Below, piece after piece: positions 1-7,052 of a stretch of 64,000 nt of DNA. How positions within the stretch are numbered: the stretch's first letter is position 1; each line of letters begins with the position of its first letter. The stretch is from NCBI RefSeq assembly GCF_001435235.1, contig NZ_AZGB01000027.1, positions 62,001 through 126,000 of the forward strand. The letters run 5' to 3'. A program made the translations under genes and the position numbers. The notes beneath the pieces were generated by a model. The model had not been told where the DNA came from. It made no database searches and saw nothing but the letters and a program-made list of their open reading frames with translations. This DNA comes from Liquorilactobacillus ghanensis DSM 18630. Lineage in GTDB: Bacteria > Bacillota > Bacilli > Lactobacillales > Lactobacillaceae.

Positions 1-863
1 GCTGCAATTTCATAATCAGATGTTCCCGGTATGACCGGATAATGAATTTTGGTTACCTCTGGTTGTTGCTGCAAAAAATTAATTAATTGAGCCGTATTAG
101 CTTGCTGACGATCCATTCTTAAAGCTAAAGTTTGAATTCCACGCCGAACCAAGTTAGCATCTTGCGGGGATAAAACACCGCCCAGTGCATTTTGGATAAA
201 ATAAATTTTTTCAGCTAATTCAGTTGTCTTAGCAACAACTAAGCCGGCAATCACATCCGAATGGCCACTCAAGTATTTCGTAGCTGAATGGACAACTAGA
301 TCAGCGCCTAAACATAATGGTTGTTGTAAATACGGTGTTAAAAAAGTATTATCAACAATTGTCAGCAAATGATGTGCATGAGCAAGCTGGGCAATTTTTT
401 TGACACTAGTTACCTGCAGCAGGGGATTAGTGAATGGTTCAAAATAAATAGCTTTGGTATTGGGTCTAATAGCAGCTGCCACCGCCGTTAAATCACGCGA
501 ATCAACTGCAGTGAAAGTCAATTGCCGTTCTTTAAAATATTGATTTAATAAGCGATAGGTTCCACCATAAATTTGATCACCAACGATTAGATGATCGCCT
601 GGTTTAAAGATTGCTAAAACCGCATGAATAGCCGCCATGCCTGAAGCAAAAGCAAAACCGCGAACACCCTTTTCTAATTGTGCAATTTGCTTTTCTAAAA
701 ACTCCCGCGTTGGATTACCTGAGCGGGCATAGTCCCAGTGAACCGGCTGCTTGATTGACTGATATTGATACGTCGAAGAATTATAAATCGGAACATTGAC
801 TGCTCCTGTTTGGTTATCATTAATTGTTTGTCCATGAACCAACTGTGTATTAAAAGCTGTCAT
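1..863 (-). CDS. Trans-sulfuration PLP enzyme (cystathionine synthase/lyase family), 3' end outside window
   Basis: Translating the minus strand from the ATG at 861-863 gives a Cys/Met-metabolism PLP enzyme that runs off the window start, so about 287 residues are visible. The PLP lysine lies in the SATKYLSGHSD motif, and the substrate/PLP loop DYARSGNPTR and the YGGTYRL motif are present. Members make or break cystathionine, or use O-acylhomoserine, in Met/Cys interconversion in the cytoplasm. The family cannot be split into synthase, lyase or sulfhydrylase from this part alone. A GGGAGG ribosome binding site lies at 876-881. A T-box with a methionine specifier lies directly upstream, which favours a methionine-biosynthetic role over cysteine breakdown. 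Start and family are secure; exact activity is not. Confidence 0.88.
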   Translation of the reverse strand, partial: MTAFNTQLVHGQTINDNQTGAVNVPIYNSSTYQYQSIKQPVHWDYARSGNPTREFLEKQIAQLEKGVRGFAFASGMAAIHAVLAIFKPGDHLIVGDQIYGGTYRLLNQYFKERQLTFTAVDSRDLTAVAAAIRPNTKAIYFEPFTNPLLQVTSVKKIAQLAHAHHLLTIVDNTFLTPYLQQPLCLGADLVVHSATKYLSGHSDVIAGLVVAKTTELAEKIYFIQNALGGVLSPQDANLVRRGIQTLALRMDRQQANTAQLINFLQQQPEVTKIHYPVIPGTSDYEIA

Positions 864-884
864 TTTGAATCAATCCTCCCCTAA

Positions 885-1194
885 ATAAAAAAAGCAGTCC
901 CTTTGTCCTCGCTTTTCAGCTAAGGACGAAAAGACTGCTTTTCGCGTTACCACCTTAATTTAAATAGTTCTCACAAACTATTCCTTCAAAAGTACATTCT
1001 TATTTATCTCCAGAAGATACTTCGACTCGCTAACGGGAGTTCCCGCTATTGCCTTATTATTCAGCACAACTCAGCAATAGAACTTCTCAACAAGACCATC
1101 TTCAACAGTCAATTGTTATCGTTTTTCATCAACCAACGACTCGCTTAAAACAATTTTTCCATTTACTCTTCTTGCTGTTTTTTAATTATTTACT
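885..1194 (-). promoter_or_regulatory. Methionine T-box leader
   Basis: On the minus strand the T-box core AAGGTGGTAACGCG is at 943-956, followed by a terminator hairpin (arms 933-941 and 891-899) and a T-run. The stem I base pairs CAGCAAGA with TCTTGTTG. The specifier-loop context is GAAGATGG, with ATG at 1097-1099, the same as in the two other T-boxes of this window. The TGGT tetranucleotide fits a tRNA with discriminator A, as expected for tRNA-Met. Uncharged tRNA-Met binding should favour the antiterminator and expression of the downstream trans-sulfuration gene. Confidence 0.88.
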
Positions 1195-1199
1195 AATGA

Positions 1200-1228
1200 A
1201 TTATCAGCCAAAAGCTAATAAAAGTCAA
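1200..1228 (-). promoter_or_regulatory. Promoter of the first T-box
   Basis: The -35 TTGACT (1223-1228) and -10 GATAAT (1200-1205) are separated by 17 bases on the minus strand and sit just upstream of stem I of the T-box. Confidence 0.7.
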
Positions 1229-1250
1229 CTGTTTTTTTCATTTTTATAAT

Positions 1251-2129
1251 TTATTTTTCTTTTTTTAAAATACTTAGTGCTTGTTCAAGCTCGGCCTGTT
1301 TTCCATCTGGCATTTCTGGGTAATGTAACGGCAATTGCTTCATCCGCTCAACGATAATGTCGGAAACGCACATTCGTGAATACCACTTATCATCGGAAGG
1401 AATAAGATACCACGGATTTTCTTTAGTAGCCGTTTTAGCAATTGCAGCTTCATAAGCTCGTTGGTAATCATCCCAATATTTACGTTCCTTAATATCTGCT
1501 TCCGAAAATTTCCAATTATGACTGGGAAGCTCAATCCGGCGCAAAAAACGCAACCGCTGTTCTTCTTTTGACATATGCAAAAAGAATTTCAATACTAAAA
1601 TTCCATTACGTGCCAAATACTTTTCAAAATAAGTAATATCCTCGAATCTTTTGGCAAAAAATTGTTCATTAACCTGATCCAAACTGGTAATGCCAGCTAA
1701 ATGCGAATTTAAAATCAATTCTGGATGCACCCGACTGACTAAAACATCTTCATAATAAGAGCGATTAAAGATTCCAATATTACCCTTAGCCGGCACGTGC
1801 TGATGAATCCGCCATAAATAATCATGATCCAATTCAAGCGAACTCGGTTGTTTAAAACTGGTAACTTCGCAGCCTTGCGGGTTGATTCCACTCATTACAT
1901 GCCGGATCATGCTATCCTTACCTGCCGCATCCATTGCTTGAAAAACCAGCAGTACTCCATAGCGATTTTGAGCATAGAGCATTCCTTGCAAATCAGCTAA
2001 TTTTTTTATATTTTTAGCTAATTGTTGTTTGATTTCTTCCTTAACCGGACTGTTTTTAATCGCTGTTGCTGTTCTATCAAGTTTTAATTCTTTTTTCCCA
2101 CTGTAACAATATTTTTCTGCTGAAGTCAT
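1251..2129 (-). CDS. ppk2: Polyphosphate kinase 2 family protein (PPK2)
   Basis: A 292-residue PPK2-type kinase, which moves phosphate between inorganic polyphosphate and nucleotides (ADP/GDP or AMP/GMP depending on class). The Walker A-like loop MDAAGKDS lies at residues 66-73 and the Walker B/lid motif FNRSYYEDV at 121-129, both diagnostic. The start is the ATG at 2127-2129 because GGGAGG lies seven bases before it; a longer frame from 2168 would contain that ribosome binding site. The gene is divergent from msrB. Polyphosphate serves as an energy and stress reserve, and placement next to a methionine sulfoxide reductase suggests a stress setting, but that is only inference. Single-domain length is consistent with class I or III; the class is not decidable by eye. 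Confidence 0.9.
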   Translation of the reverse strand: MTSAEKYCYSGKKELKLDRTATAIKNSPVKEEIKQQLAKNIKKLADLQGMLYAQNRYGVLLVFQAMDAAGKDSMIRHVMSGINPQGCEVTSFKQPSSLELDHDYLWRIHQHVPAKGNIGIFNRSYYEDVLVSRVHPELILNSHLAGITSLDQVNEQFFAKRFEDITYFEKYLARNGILVLKFFLHMSKEEQRLRFLRRIELPSHNWKFSEADIKERKYWDDYQRAYEAAIAKTATKENPWYLIPSDDKWYSRMCVSDIIVERMKQLPLHYPEMPDGKQAELEQALSILKKEK

Positions 2130-2173
2130 TTTCGAGCCTCCCAGTTGAATTCTTAATGAAAAAAGCAAAAAGC

Positions 2174-2202
2174 TTGTTTTTAAAACGCTTTATAGCTATA
2201 TT
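2174..2202 (+). promoter_or_regulatory. Candidate msrB promoter
   Basis: TTGTTT (2174-2179) and TATATT (2197-2202) are 17 bases apart and precede msrB by a short leader. The -35 is a weak match. Confidence 0.45.
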
Positions 2203-2236
2203 AATCATACCACTTAGTTAAGAGGAGGATAGTAAT

Positions 2237-2665
2237 TTGACTGATAATTCACAACTTAAAAGCAAAATCGATCCTTTAGCCTATGAAGTAACTCAACATG
2301 CTACTACTGAAAAACCTTTTTCTGGTAAATATGACAACTTTGATCAACCCGGAATTTATGTTGATGTGATCAGTGGTGAGCCATTATTTTCATCGCTGGA
2401 TAAGTACGACTCTGGCTGTGGTTGGCCGGCATTTACCAAACCATTGACCAAACTGCAAGAACACCATGATCACTCTTGGGGGATGCAGCGAATCGAAGTC
2501 CGCAGTCCCCAAGCTGACTCACATTTGGGTCATGTGTTTAATGATGGTCCTGTGTCCAGCGGTGGTTTACGTTATTGCATCAATTCAGCTGCTTTAAAAT
2601 TTATTCCATTAGATCAATTAACCACTGCTGGTTATGGCGCTTACACCAAGTTATTTAAAAAATAA
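2237..2665 (+). CDS. msrB: Peptide-methionine (R)-S-oxide reductase MsrB
   Basis: A 142-residue single-domain MsrB that reduces the R-epimer of methionine sulfoxide in proteins using thioredoxin. Visible motifs are SGCGWPAF (residues 59-66), [12 protein letters not shown] (about 94-105) and [11 protein letters not shown], with the catalytic Cys at about residue 114. Cys61 could serve as resolving residue. The CxxC pairs that bind zinc in many MsrB proteins are absent. The start is TTG at 2237 because AGAGGAGG (2221-2228) is correctly spaced and no ATG fits. It stands alone between ppk2 and a bidirectional terminator. Confidence 0.95.
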   Translation: MTDNSQLKSKIDPLAYEVTQHATTEKPFSGKYDNFDQPGIYVDVISGEPLFSSLDKYDSGCGWPAFTKPLTKLQEHHDHSWGMQRIEVRSPQADSHLGHVFNDGPVSSGGLRYCINSAALKFIPLDQLTTAGYGAYTKLFKK

Positions 2666-2721
2666 AAAAGCTGGCTGACAACTTAGAAAAAATCATTTTC
2701 CAAACTGCCGCCAGTTTTTTT
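2664..2721. terminator. Bidirectional terminator between msrB and the M20 peptidase gene
   Basis: The arms AAAAAGCTGGC and GCCAGTTTTTT flank a long loop. There are A/T tracts on both sides, so it can end both converging transcripts. Confidence 0.65.
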
Positions 2722-3871
2722 ATGCTTGTTCAAAATAAGTCTGCACTACTTCCTGATAGATATCACAAATTGCTAAAAAGCTGCTAATGGTCGTGTACTC
2801 ATCAATCTGATGAGCATGTTTCCAAGCTGCCGGTCCTAAAACAACTGTTTTGATTTTAGGATTACGCTGAGTGAAGACACTTGCATCAGTTGCTCCATTA
2901 ATTGTTTTCAATTCAATTGCCTGCCGAGGAAAATGACTGGCAGAAATTGCCGCAACTTGCTGTACAAACTCATCTTGTGGATCAGTTTTTACGGGATAAA
3001 AATTGTGTAATAATGAAAATTCCAGTTTAAATTTAGTTTGCTGATTAATAATTGCCAGCTGATTTTTAATAGCAGCAATTATTTTTTCATTTGTAAAAGC
3101 TGGAGTAGGTCGAATATTTCCAGATAGTTCTGCTTGGTCAGGAATAATATTGATTTGCGAGCCGCCCTTAATCATAGTAATACTATGTTTGACCTTTCCT
3201 AAAGCTAAATCGCCCGGATCTTGCTCAAAAAGATGCGGTTCAGCAGCAATATAAGCTGCCAAACCATTAATTGCATTGATGCCAGCTTCAGGAGTTGAGC
3301 TATGAACTGCTTGACCATAACTCTTGATTTGATAATTAATTGTCCCCGCGTGAGCATAAACAATTTGCCCATCAGTCGGTTCACCGACAATCATCGCTTG
3401 AACATCATCAAACACTCCCTGATCAGCCAAACGATAGGCTCCCGGCGTTCCAAATTCTTCGCCAGCGGTCGCTACAAATTTCAATGTTCCTGGAATTTTG
3501 ACACCCTGTTCTGCCAATTCAGCCAAAGCAATCACTTCTGCTGCCAAACCGCTTTTCATATCCGCACTGCCGCGTCCATAAAGTCGATCACCGTCAATTT
3601 TTGCTTGAAATGGTGAGGAATGCCATTTTGCTTGATCACCAACTGCTACTGTATCTTGATGACCAGTCAAACAAAAAACCTGTTTCGTCTTTTTTTCGCC
3701 GAATTCAGCTATTAAATCTGCTCGTTTGTCGCCAAAGCGGTCGATTTTTGCAGTAATTCCGTATTTTGCCAAAAAAGCTGCCAAATATTCTGCAACCTCA
3801 ACCTCATTGCCATTTACCGAATTAATTGCAATCAAATCAGTTAATACCTTAATTTTTTCTTGTTTTTCCAA
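2720..3871 (-). CDS. M20 family metallopeptidase / deacylase (ArgE/DapE/ACY1 type)
   Basis: A 383-residue M20 dizinc hydrolase. Metal-site motifs are visible in order: GHQDTVAVG, GRGSADMKSG, AGEEFG with the catalytic Glu pair, and GEPTDG, followed by a dimerisation domain and a C-terminal His (HAHQID). Family members remove N-acyl groups or cleave small peptides; the substrate here is unknown. It starts with TTG (3869-3871) after AAGGAAG; the nearby ATG is out of frame. It is the last gene of the T-box-metQ-metN-metI operon, 31 bases after metI, so it is probably induced under methionine limitation. A role in releasing methionine from an imported N-acyl or peptide form is inference only. Confidence 0.87.
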   Translation of the reverse strand: MEKQEKIKVLTDLIAINSVNGNEVEVAEYLAAFLAKYGITAKIDRFGDKRADLIAEFGEKKTKQVFCLTGHQDTVAVGDQAKWHSSPFQAKIDGDRLYGRGSADMKSGLAAEVIALAELAEQGVKIPGTLKFVATAGEEFGTPGAYRLADQGVFDDVQAMIVGEPTDGQIVYAHAGTINYQIKSYGQAVHSSTPEAGINAINGLAAYIAAEPHLFEQDPGDLALGKVKHSITMIKGGSQINIIPDQAELSGNIRPTPAFTNEKIIAAIKNQLAIINQQTKFKLEFSLLHNFYPVKTDPQDEFVQQVAAISASHFPRQAIELKTINGATDASVFTQRNPKIKTVVLGPAAWKHAHQIDEYTTISSFLAICDIYQEVVQTYFEQA

Positions 3872-3902
3872 ATTATCATCTTCCTTGAGCCATCAGCTTC
3901 AA

Positions 3903-4604
3903 TTAAGCATTTTTATGATTGAAAACTTTTGCTAACAGATCACCAATTAATTGTACCAACAAAACTAAAATCAGCACTAACAACGTAGCTACCAGCGTGG
4001 TATCGTTGGCAAAACGATTATAGCCATAAGCAATTGCCATATTTCCTAGACCACCCGCACCAATTGCTCCTGCCATCGCTGTTAAACCAATCAAACTGAT
4101 CAAAGTTACCGTAGTTACCCGAATCAATTCTGCACGGGCTTCTTTCAAATAAACATCAAAAACTAAATCACTAAAAGTTGCTCCAACTGACTGGGCTGCT
4201 TCAATAATTCCGTGATCAACACTTTTAAGCGCAACTTGAACCTGCCGAGCATAAAATGGAAATACTCCAAGTGACAACGGAACTAAAGCGGCAGTGGTTC
4301 CAATTTGCGTACCAACAATTAAATTAGTGAGCGGTGCAATAAATGCCAGTAAAATAATAAATGGAATTGCCCGAAACAAGGAGACGACTTTATCAAAAAA
4401 ACTGAATAGATTTCGATTAGGTGAAATTCCATCTTCATCAGTCAGTACTAGTCCGATCCCAAAAATCAGCCCCAAAATACCGCCAAATATTGCGGACCAA
4501 AAAGTCATATACAGCGTTTGCCCAATAGCCGGCAGCCAGCCGCCATCACCTGTCCAACCCTGATAAACGACATTCGGAAAATATTTTGCAAATAATTCAC
4601 TCAT
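3903..4604 (-). CDS. metI: Methionine ABC transporter permease MetI
   Basis: A 233-residue inner-membrane permease with about five to six hydrophobic spans. The ABC coupling (EAA) loop is visible in IIEAAQSVGATFSDLVF and GLTAMAGAIGAGGLG. It forms the channel of the MetNIQ importer for L/D-methionine and related compounds. Its ATG overlaps the metN stop by four bases (ATGA), indicating translational coupling. Size and motifs match the family, and the T-box with a Met specifier at the operon head supports the substrate. Confidence 0.94.
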   Translation of the reverse strand: MSELFAKYFPNVVYQGWTGDGGWLPAIGQTLYMTFWSAIFGGILGLIFGIGLVLTDEDGISPNRNLFSFFDKVVSLFRAIPFIILLAFIAPLTNLIVGTQIGTTAALVPLSLGVFPFYARQVQVALKSVDHGIIEAAQSVGATFSDLVFDVYLKEARAELIRVTTVTLISLIGLTAMAGAIGAGGLGNMAIAYGYNRFANDTTLVATLLVLILVLLVQLIGDLLAKVFNHKNA

Positions 4605-5689
4605 TTTTCCCTGCTCCCTTCTGTCGGTTTCTGTCCTGCTATTTGTGTAATAATAACTTTTTGTGCTTTCAAATAATCAATCGCCTGCTGCTGACCGGCT
4701 GGAGTTCCTTTAATAATCACAAATAGTGTTCCGACCGGGGTACCGCGTAAAACTTCGATATTACTATAGATAATATTCGCTTCAACATCAAAGTCTCTGT
4801 ATAACTTAACCAATAACGGTTCACTAACCGAATTACCAATGTAGGTCAGCTGCACCATTCGCTCATCACTTTTTAGCTTGGCTAATTGGAAATCGCGCAA
4901 AGTTGCAATTGCTTTAGCCGATCCACCACCGATAAACTCGCGTGTCAATTGCTTTTTGGCATTAGTAAAAATCTGCAGTAGATCACCTTGTTCGATGATT
5001 CGTCCATTATCCATTACTGCCACTTTATTGGCAATTCGTTTAACAGCATCCATTTCATGTGTAATCAAAACCACTGTTAAGCCGAACTTTTCATTTAAAT
5101 CTTTCAGTAAATCTAAGATTTGGGCAGTATTTTTGGGATCAAGAGCAGAGGTTCCTTCATCAGAAATCAAAATCTCTGGATCATTAGCTAATGCCCGTGC
5201 GATTGCCACCCGCTGCTGCTGGCCACCGGAAAGCTGGGTTGGATAAGCGTTCTTACGACTGCCCAAGCCAACTAGATCCAACAGTCGCTGTGCTTTAGCT
5301 TCAATTTCTTTTTCTTTAAGTCCGCTATGTTTCAGTGCAAAAGCAACGTTTCGGATAACCGTTTGTTCATTAAGCAGATTAAAATGCTGAAAAATCATCC
5401 CGATTTTACGGCGCTTTTCCCGTAATTTCTTGGTACTGACTATCTGTTGGGATTGAGCACTTTTCTCATACAAAACATCACCGCTGACTTCAACGCGACC
5501 GGCACTTGGTAATTGCAATAAATTGATTACCCGGACCAATGTTGATTTACCAGCTCCCGAATATCCGACAACTCCATAAATATCACCTTGATTAACATGC
5601 AATGTTATATCTTGAACAGCCTTGATCTTTTTTTTCTTTTGTTCAAAAGTAACACTGATATTATCAAGCTTAATAATCTCTTTTGTCAT
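4601..5689 (-). CDS. metN: Methionine ABC transporter ATP-binding protein MetN
   Basis: A 362-residue ABC ATPase. It has Walker A GYSGAGKST (about residue 40), a Q-loop in MIFQHFNLL, signature LSGGQQQR, Walker B ILISDEGTSALD, and an H-loop. The last 80 or so residues form a separate C-terminal extension compatible with the NIL domain, which in MetN binds methionine and inhibits transport. The start is the ATG at 5687-5689, preceded by GAGGTG; the upstream in-frame ATG at 5701 would contain that site. It follows metQ in the operon and overlaps metI by four bases. Confidence 0.95.
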   Translation of the reverse strand: MTKEIIKLDNISVTFEQKKKKIKAVQDITLHVNQGDIYGVVGYSGAGKSTLVRVINLLQLPSAGRVEVSGDVLYEKSAQSQQIVSTKKLREKRRKIGMIFQHFNLLNEQTVIRNVAFALKHSGLKEKEIEAKAQRLLDLVGLGSRKNAYPTQLSGGQQQRVAIARALANDPEILISDEGTSALDPKNTAQILDLLKDLNEKFGLTVVLITHEMDAVKRIANKVAVMDNGRIIEQGDLLQIFTNAKKQLTREFIGGGSAKAIATLRDFQLAKLKSDERMVQLTYIGNSVSEPLLVKLYRDFDVEANIIYSNIEVLRGTPVGTLFVIIKGTPAGQQQAIDYLKAQKVIITQIAGQKPTEGSREK

Positions 5690-5719
5690 AGCGCACCTCA
5701 TATTTCTGCTAATTATCGT

Positions 5720-6559
5720 CTATTTTAATTTAATATTCCAAGCTGGAATTTCAGCTGTTCCATATTCTTTCTGGATTTCTTTCTTTGTTTTAGCCGTTTG
5801 GTAAGCTTTCACAACTTCTTTATACTCTTTTTTGTTCTTATCTTTGTTCTTGGCTACAATAATATTGATCCACTGTTGAGAATCCTTGTTAACCGGTTCA
5901 ACATAAATAGCTGACTTGTAGTTGAGCTTTGCTGCTTGTGCATAGTTGGTATTGATTACAGCAGCGGCAACATCAGATAACGAACGTGCTGTTTGGCTGG
6001 CATCTAATTCTTTGATCTGCAAATGTTTAGGGTTCTTATCGATTGATTTAACGGTTGCCAAATCAGTATCTTTTTTCAAAGTAATTAAACCGGCGTTTTT
6101 CAATAAGAAGAGTGCCCGTGATTCATTAGTTGCATCGTTAGGAACCGCAATTGTTGAACCGTCAGCAATATCTTTAACATTTTTAACTTTGTTTGAGTAC
6201 AAGCGAATTGGTGTAATGAAAGTTTTGCCAATTGGAACTAATTTAGAATGATTAGCCTTATTCCAAGCATTTAAGAAAGCATAATGCTGAAATGAATTTA
6301 AATCAACATCACCTTCAGCCAATGCTTTGTTAGGCTGCGAATAATCGGTAAACTTCTTGAATTTCAAAGTAATGTTATATTTATCTTTGGCAGTTGCGGC
6401 AACGCTCTTCCAAATTGCATCTTCTTGTTTTTCACCTGACATAATACCGATAGTAACCGTCTTGTTCTGTGCCGCTTTGTGACCACCAAAGCTAAAATAA
6501 CCTGCTATTATCACAACTACAACTACGATCGCCCAAATAATAATATTTTTCTTTTTCAT
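5720..6559 (-). CDS. metQ: Methionine-binding protein MetQ (NlpA family)
   Basis: A 279-residue extracytoplasmic solute-binding protein of the NlpA/MetQ family, which delivers methionine to MetNI. Family features include VTIGIMSGEK near the mature N-terminus, the FQHYAFLNAW segment, and AVINTNYAQAA near the C-terminus. The N-terminus is a strong hydrophobic helix (residues about 8-24), but no lipobox cysteine follows it, so the protein appears to be held by an uncleaved anchor rather than a lipid. It starts at ATG after GGGAGTGG. It is the first large gene of the T-box-controlled operon and lies downstream of a possible 19-codon ORF. Confidence 0.93.
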   Translation of the reverse strand: MKKKNIIIWAIVVVVVIIAGYFSFGGHKAAQNKTVTIGIMSGEKQEDAIWKSVAATAKDKYNITLKFKKFTDYSQPNKALAEGDVDLNSFQHYAFLNAWNKANHSKLVPIGKTFITPIRLYSNKVKNVKDIADGSTIAVPNDATNESRALFLLKNAGLITLKKDTDLATVKSIDKNPKHLQIKELDASQTARSLSDVAAAVINTNYAQAAKLNYKSAIYVEPVNKDSQQWINIIVAKNKDKNKKEYKEVVKAYQTAKTKKEIQKEYGTAEIPAWNIKLK

Positions 6560-6576
6560 TTTTATCCACTCCCATT

Positions 6577-6636
6577 TTAGTTGTTAATTTTAATTTGCTT
6601 AAACCATTTATAACCGTACATTCGCTTTTCTCTCAT
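6577..6636 (-). CDS. Candidate 19-residue ORF between T-box and metQ
   Basis: The frame MREKRMYGYKWFKQIKINN starts at ATG 6634-6636, eight bases after a GGGGG ribosome binding site (6645-6649), and stops at 6577-6579, just before the metQ ribosome binding site. The peptide is strongly basic and has an aromatic cluster. It lies downstream of the T-box terminator, so it is on the same mRNA as metQ. It may be a real micropeptide, a translational coupling device, or chance. I do not recognise it. Confidence 0.35.
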   Translation of the reverse strand: MREKRMYGYKWFKQIKINN

Positions 6637-6681
6637 TAAATCAACCCCCAAATCAGAATTTTCTTTTGATCATAAATGTAT

Positions 6682-6965
6682 AAAAAAGACCCGTCCTAAT
6701 AAAAGGACGGGTCTAACCGTGGTACCACCTTAATTTGCAGCTGCAAAACTGCCTCGGTGAACTACTCCAAATTCATATAAATCAGGAATAATTCTGCGAT
6801 CATAACGTCCGCAACCACGTCAACAGCTAAAAATTCACCGTTGCCACTCCGAGTCCATCTTCCAAAACTAATTTTCACTTTCTTGCACCAACCGAAAGCT
6901 CTCTAAGAAAATTAAATTCTGTACTCTACTCTTCAACATGTTTTCTTCGATCAAAAGTTCTATGT
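6682..6965 (-). promoter_or_regulatory. Methionine T-box leader of the metQNI operon
   Basis: On the minus strand the T-box core AAGGTGGTACCACGG (6716-6730 region) precedes a GC-rich terminator (GACCCGTCC with GGACGGGTC) and a T-run. Stem I shows AGAGAG, a GGTTGGTG loop, and the specifier context GAAGATGGACTC, with ATG at 6856-6858. The closing pairs are GAGT/ACTC. It matches the other two T-boxes of the window in specifier context and in TGGT, as expected for tRNA-Met. Confidence 0.9.
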
Positions 6966-6970
6966 GATTT

Positions 6971-6998
6971 ATTCTAATTGTTTTTTTATTTTTGTCAA
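6971..6998 (-). promoter_or_regulatory. Promoter of the metQNI T-box operon
   Basis: Consensus -35 TTGACA (6993-6998) and -10 TAGAAT (6971-6976) are separated by 16 bases and positioned immediately before the T-box. Confidence 0.72.
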
Positions 6999-7052
6999 GC
7001 AAAAAATTTTCTTTCTTAAATTTTAAAATCCATTTGAATTGCTTTTTAATGG

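Noticed and set aside
1049-1249. Open frame on the plus strand of 66 codons
   Set aside because: It runs antisense through the T-box leader, has no ribosome binding site, and its composition follows the leader structure.
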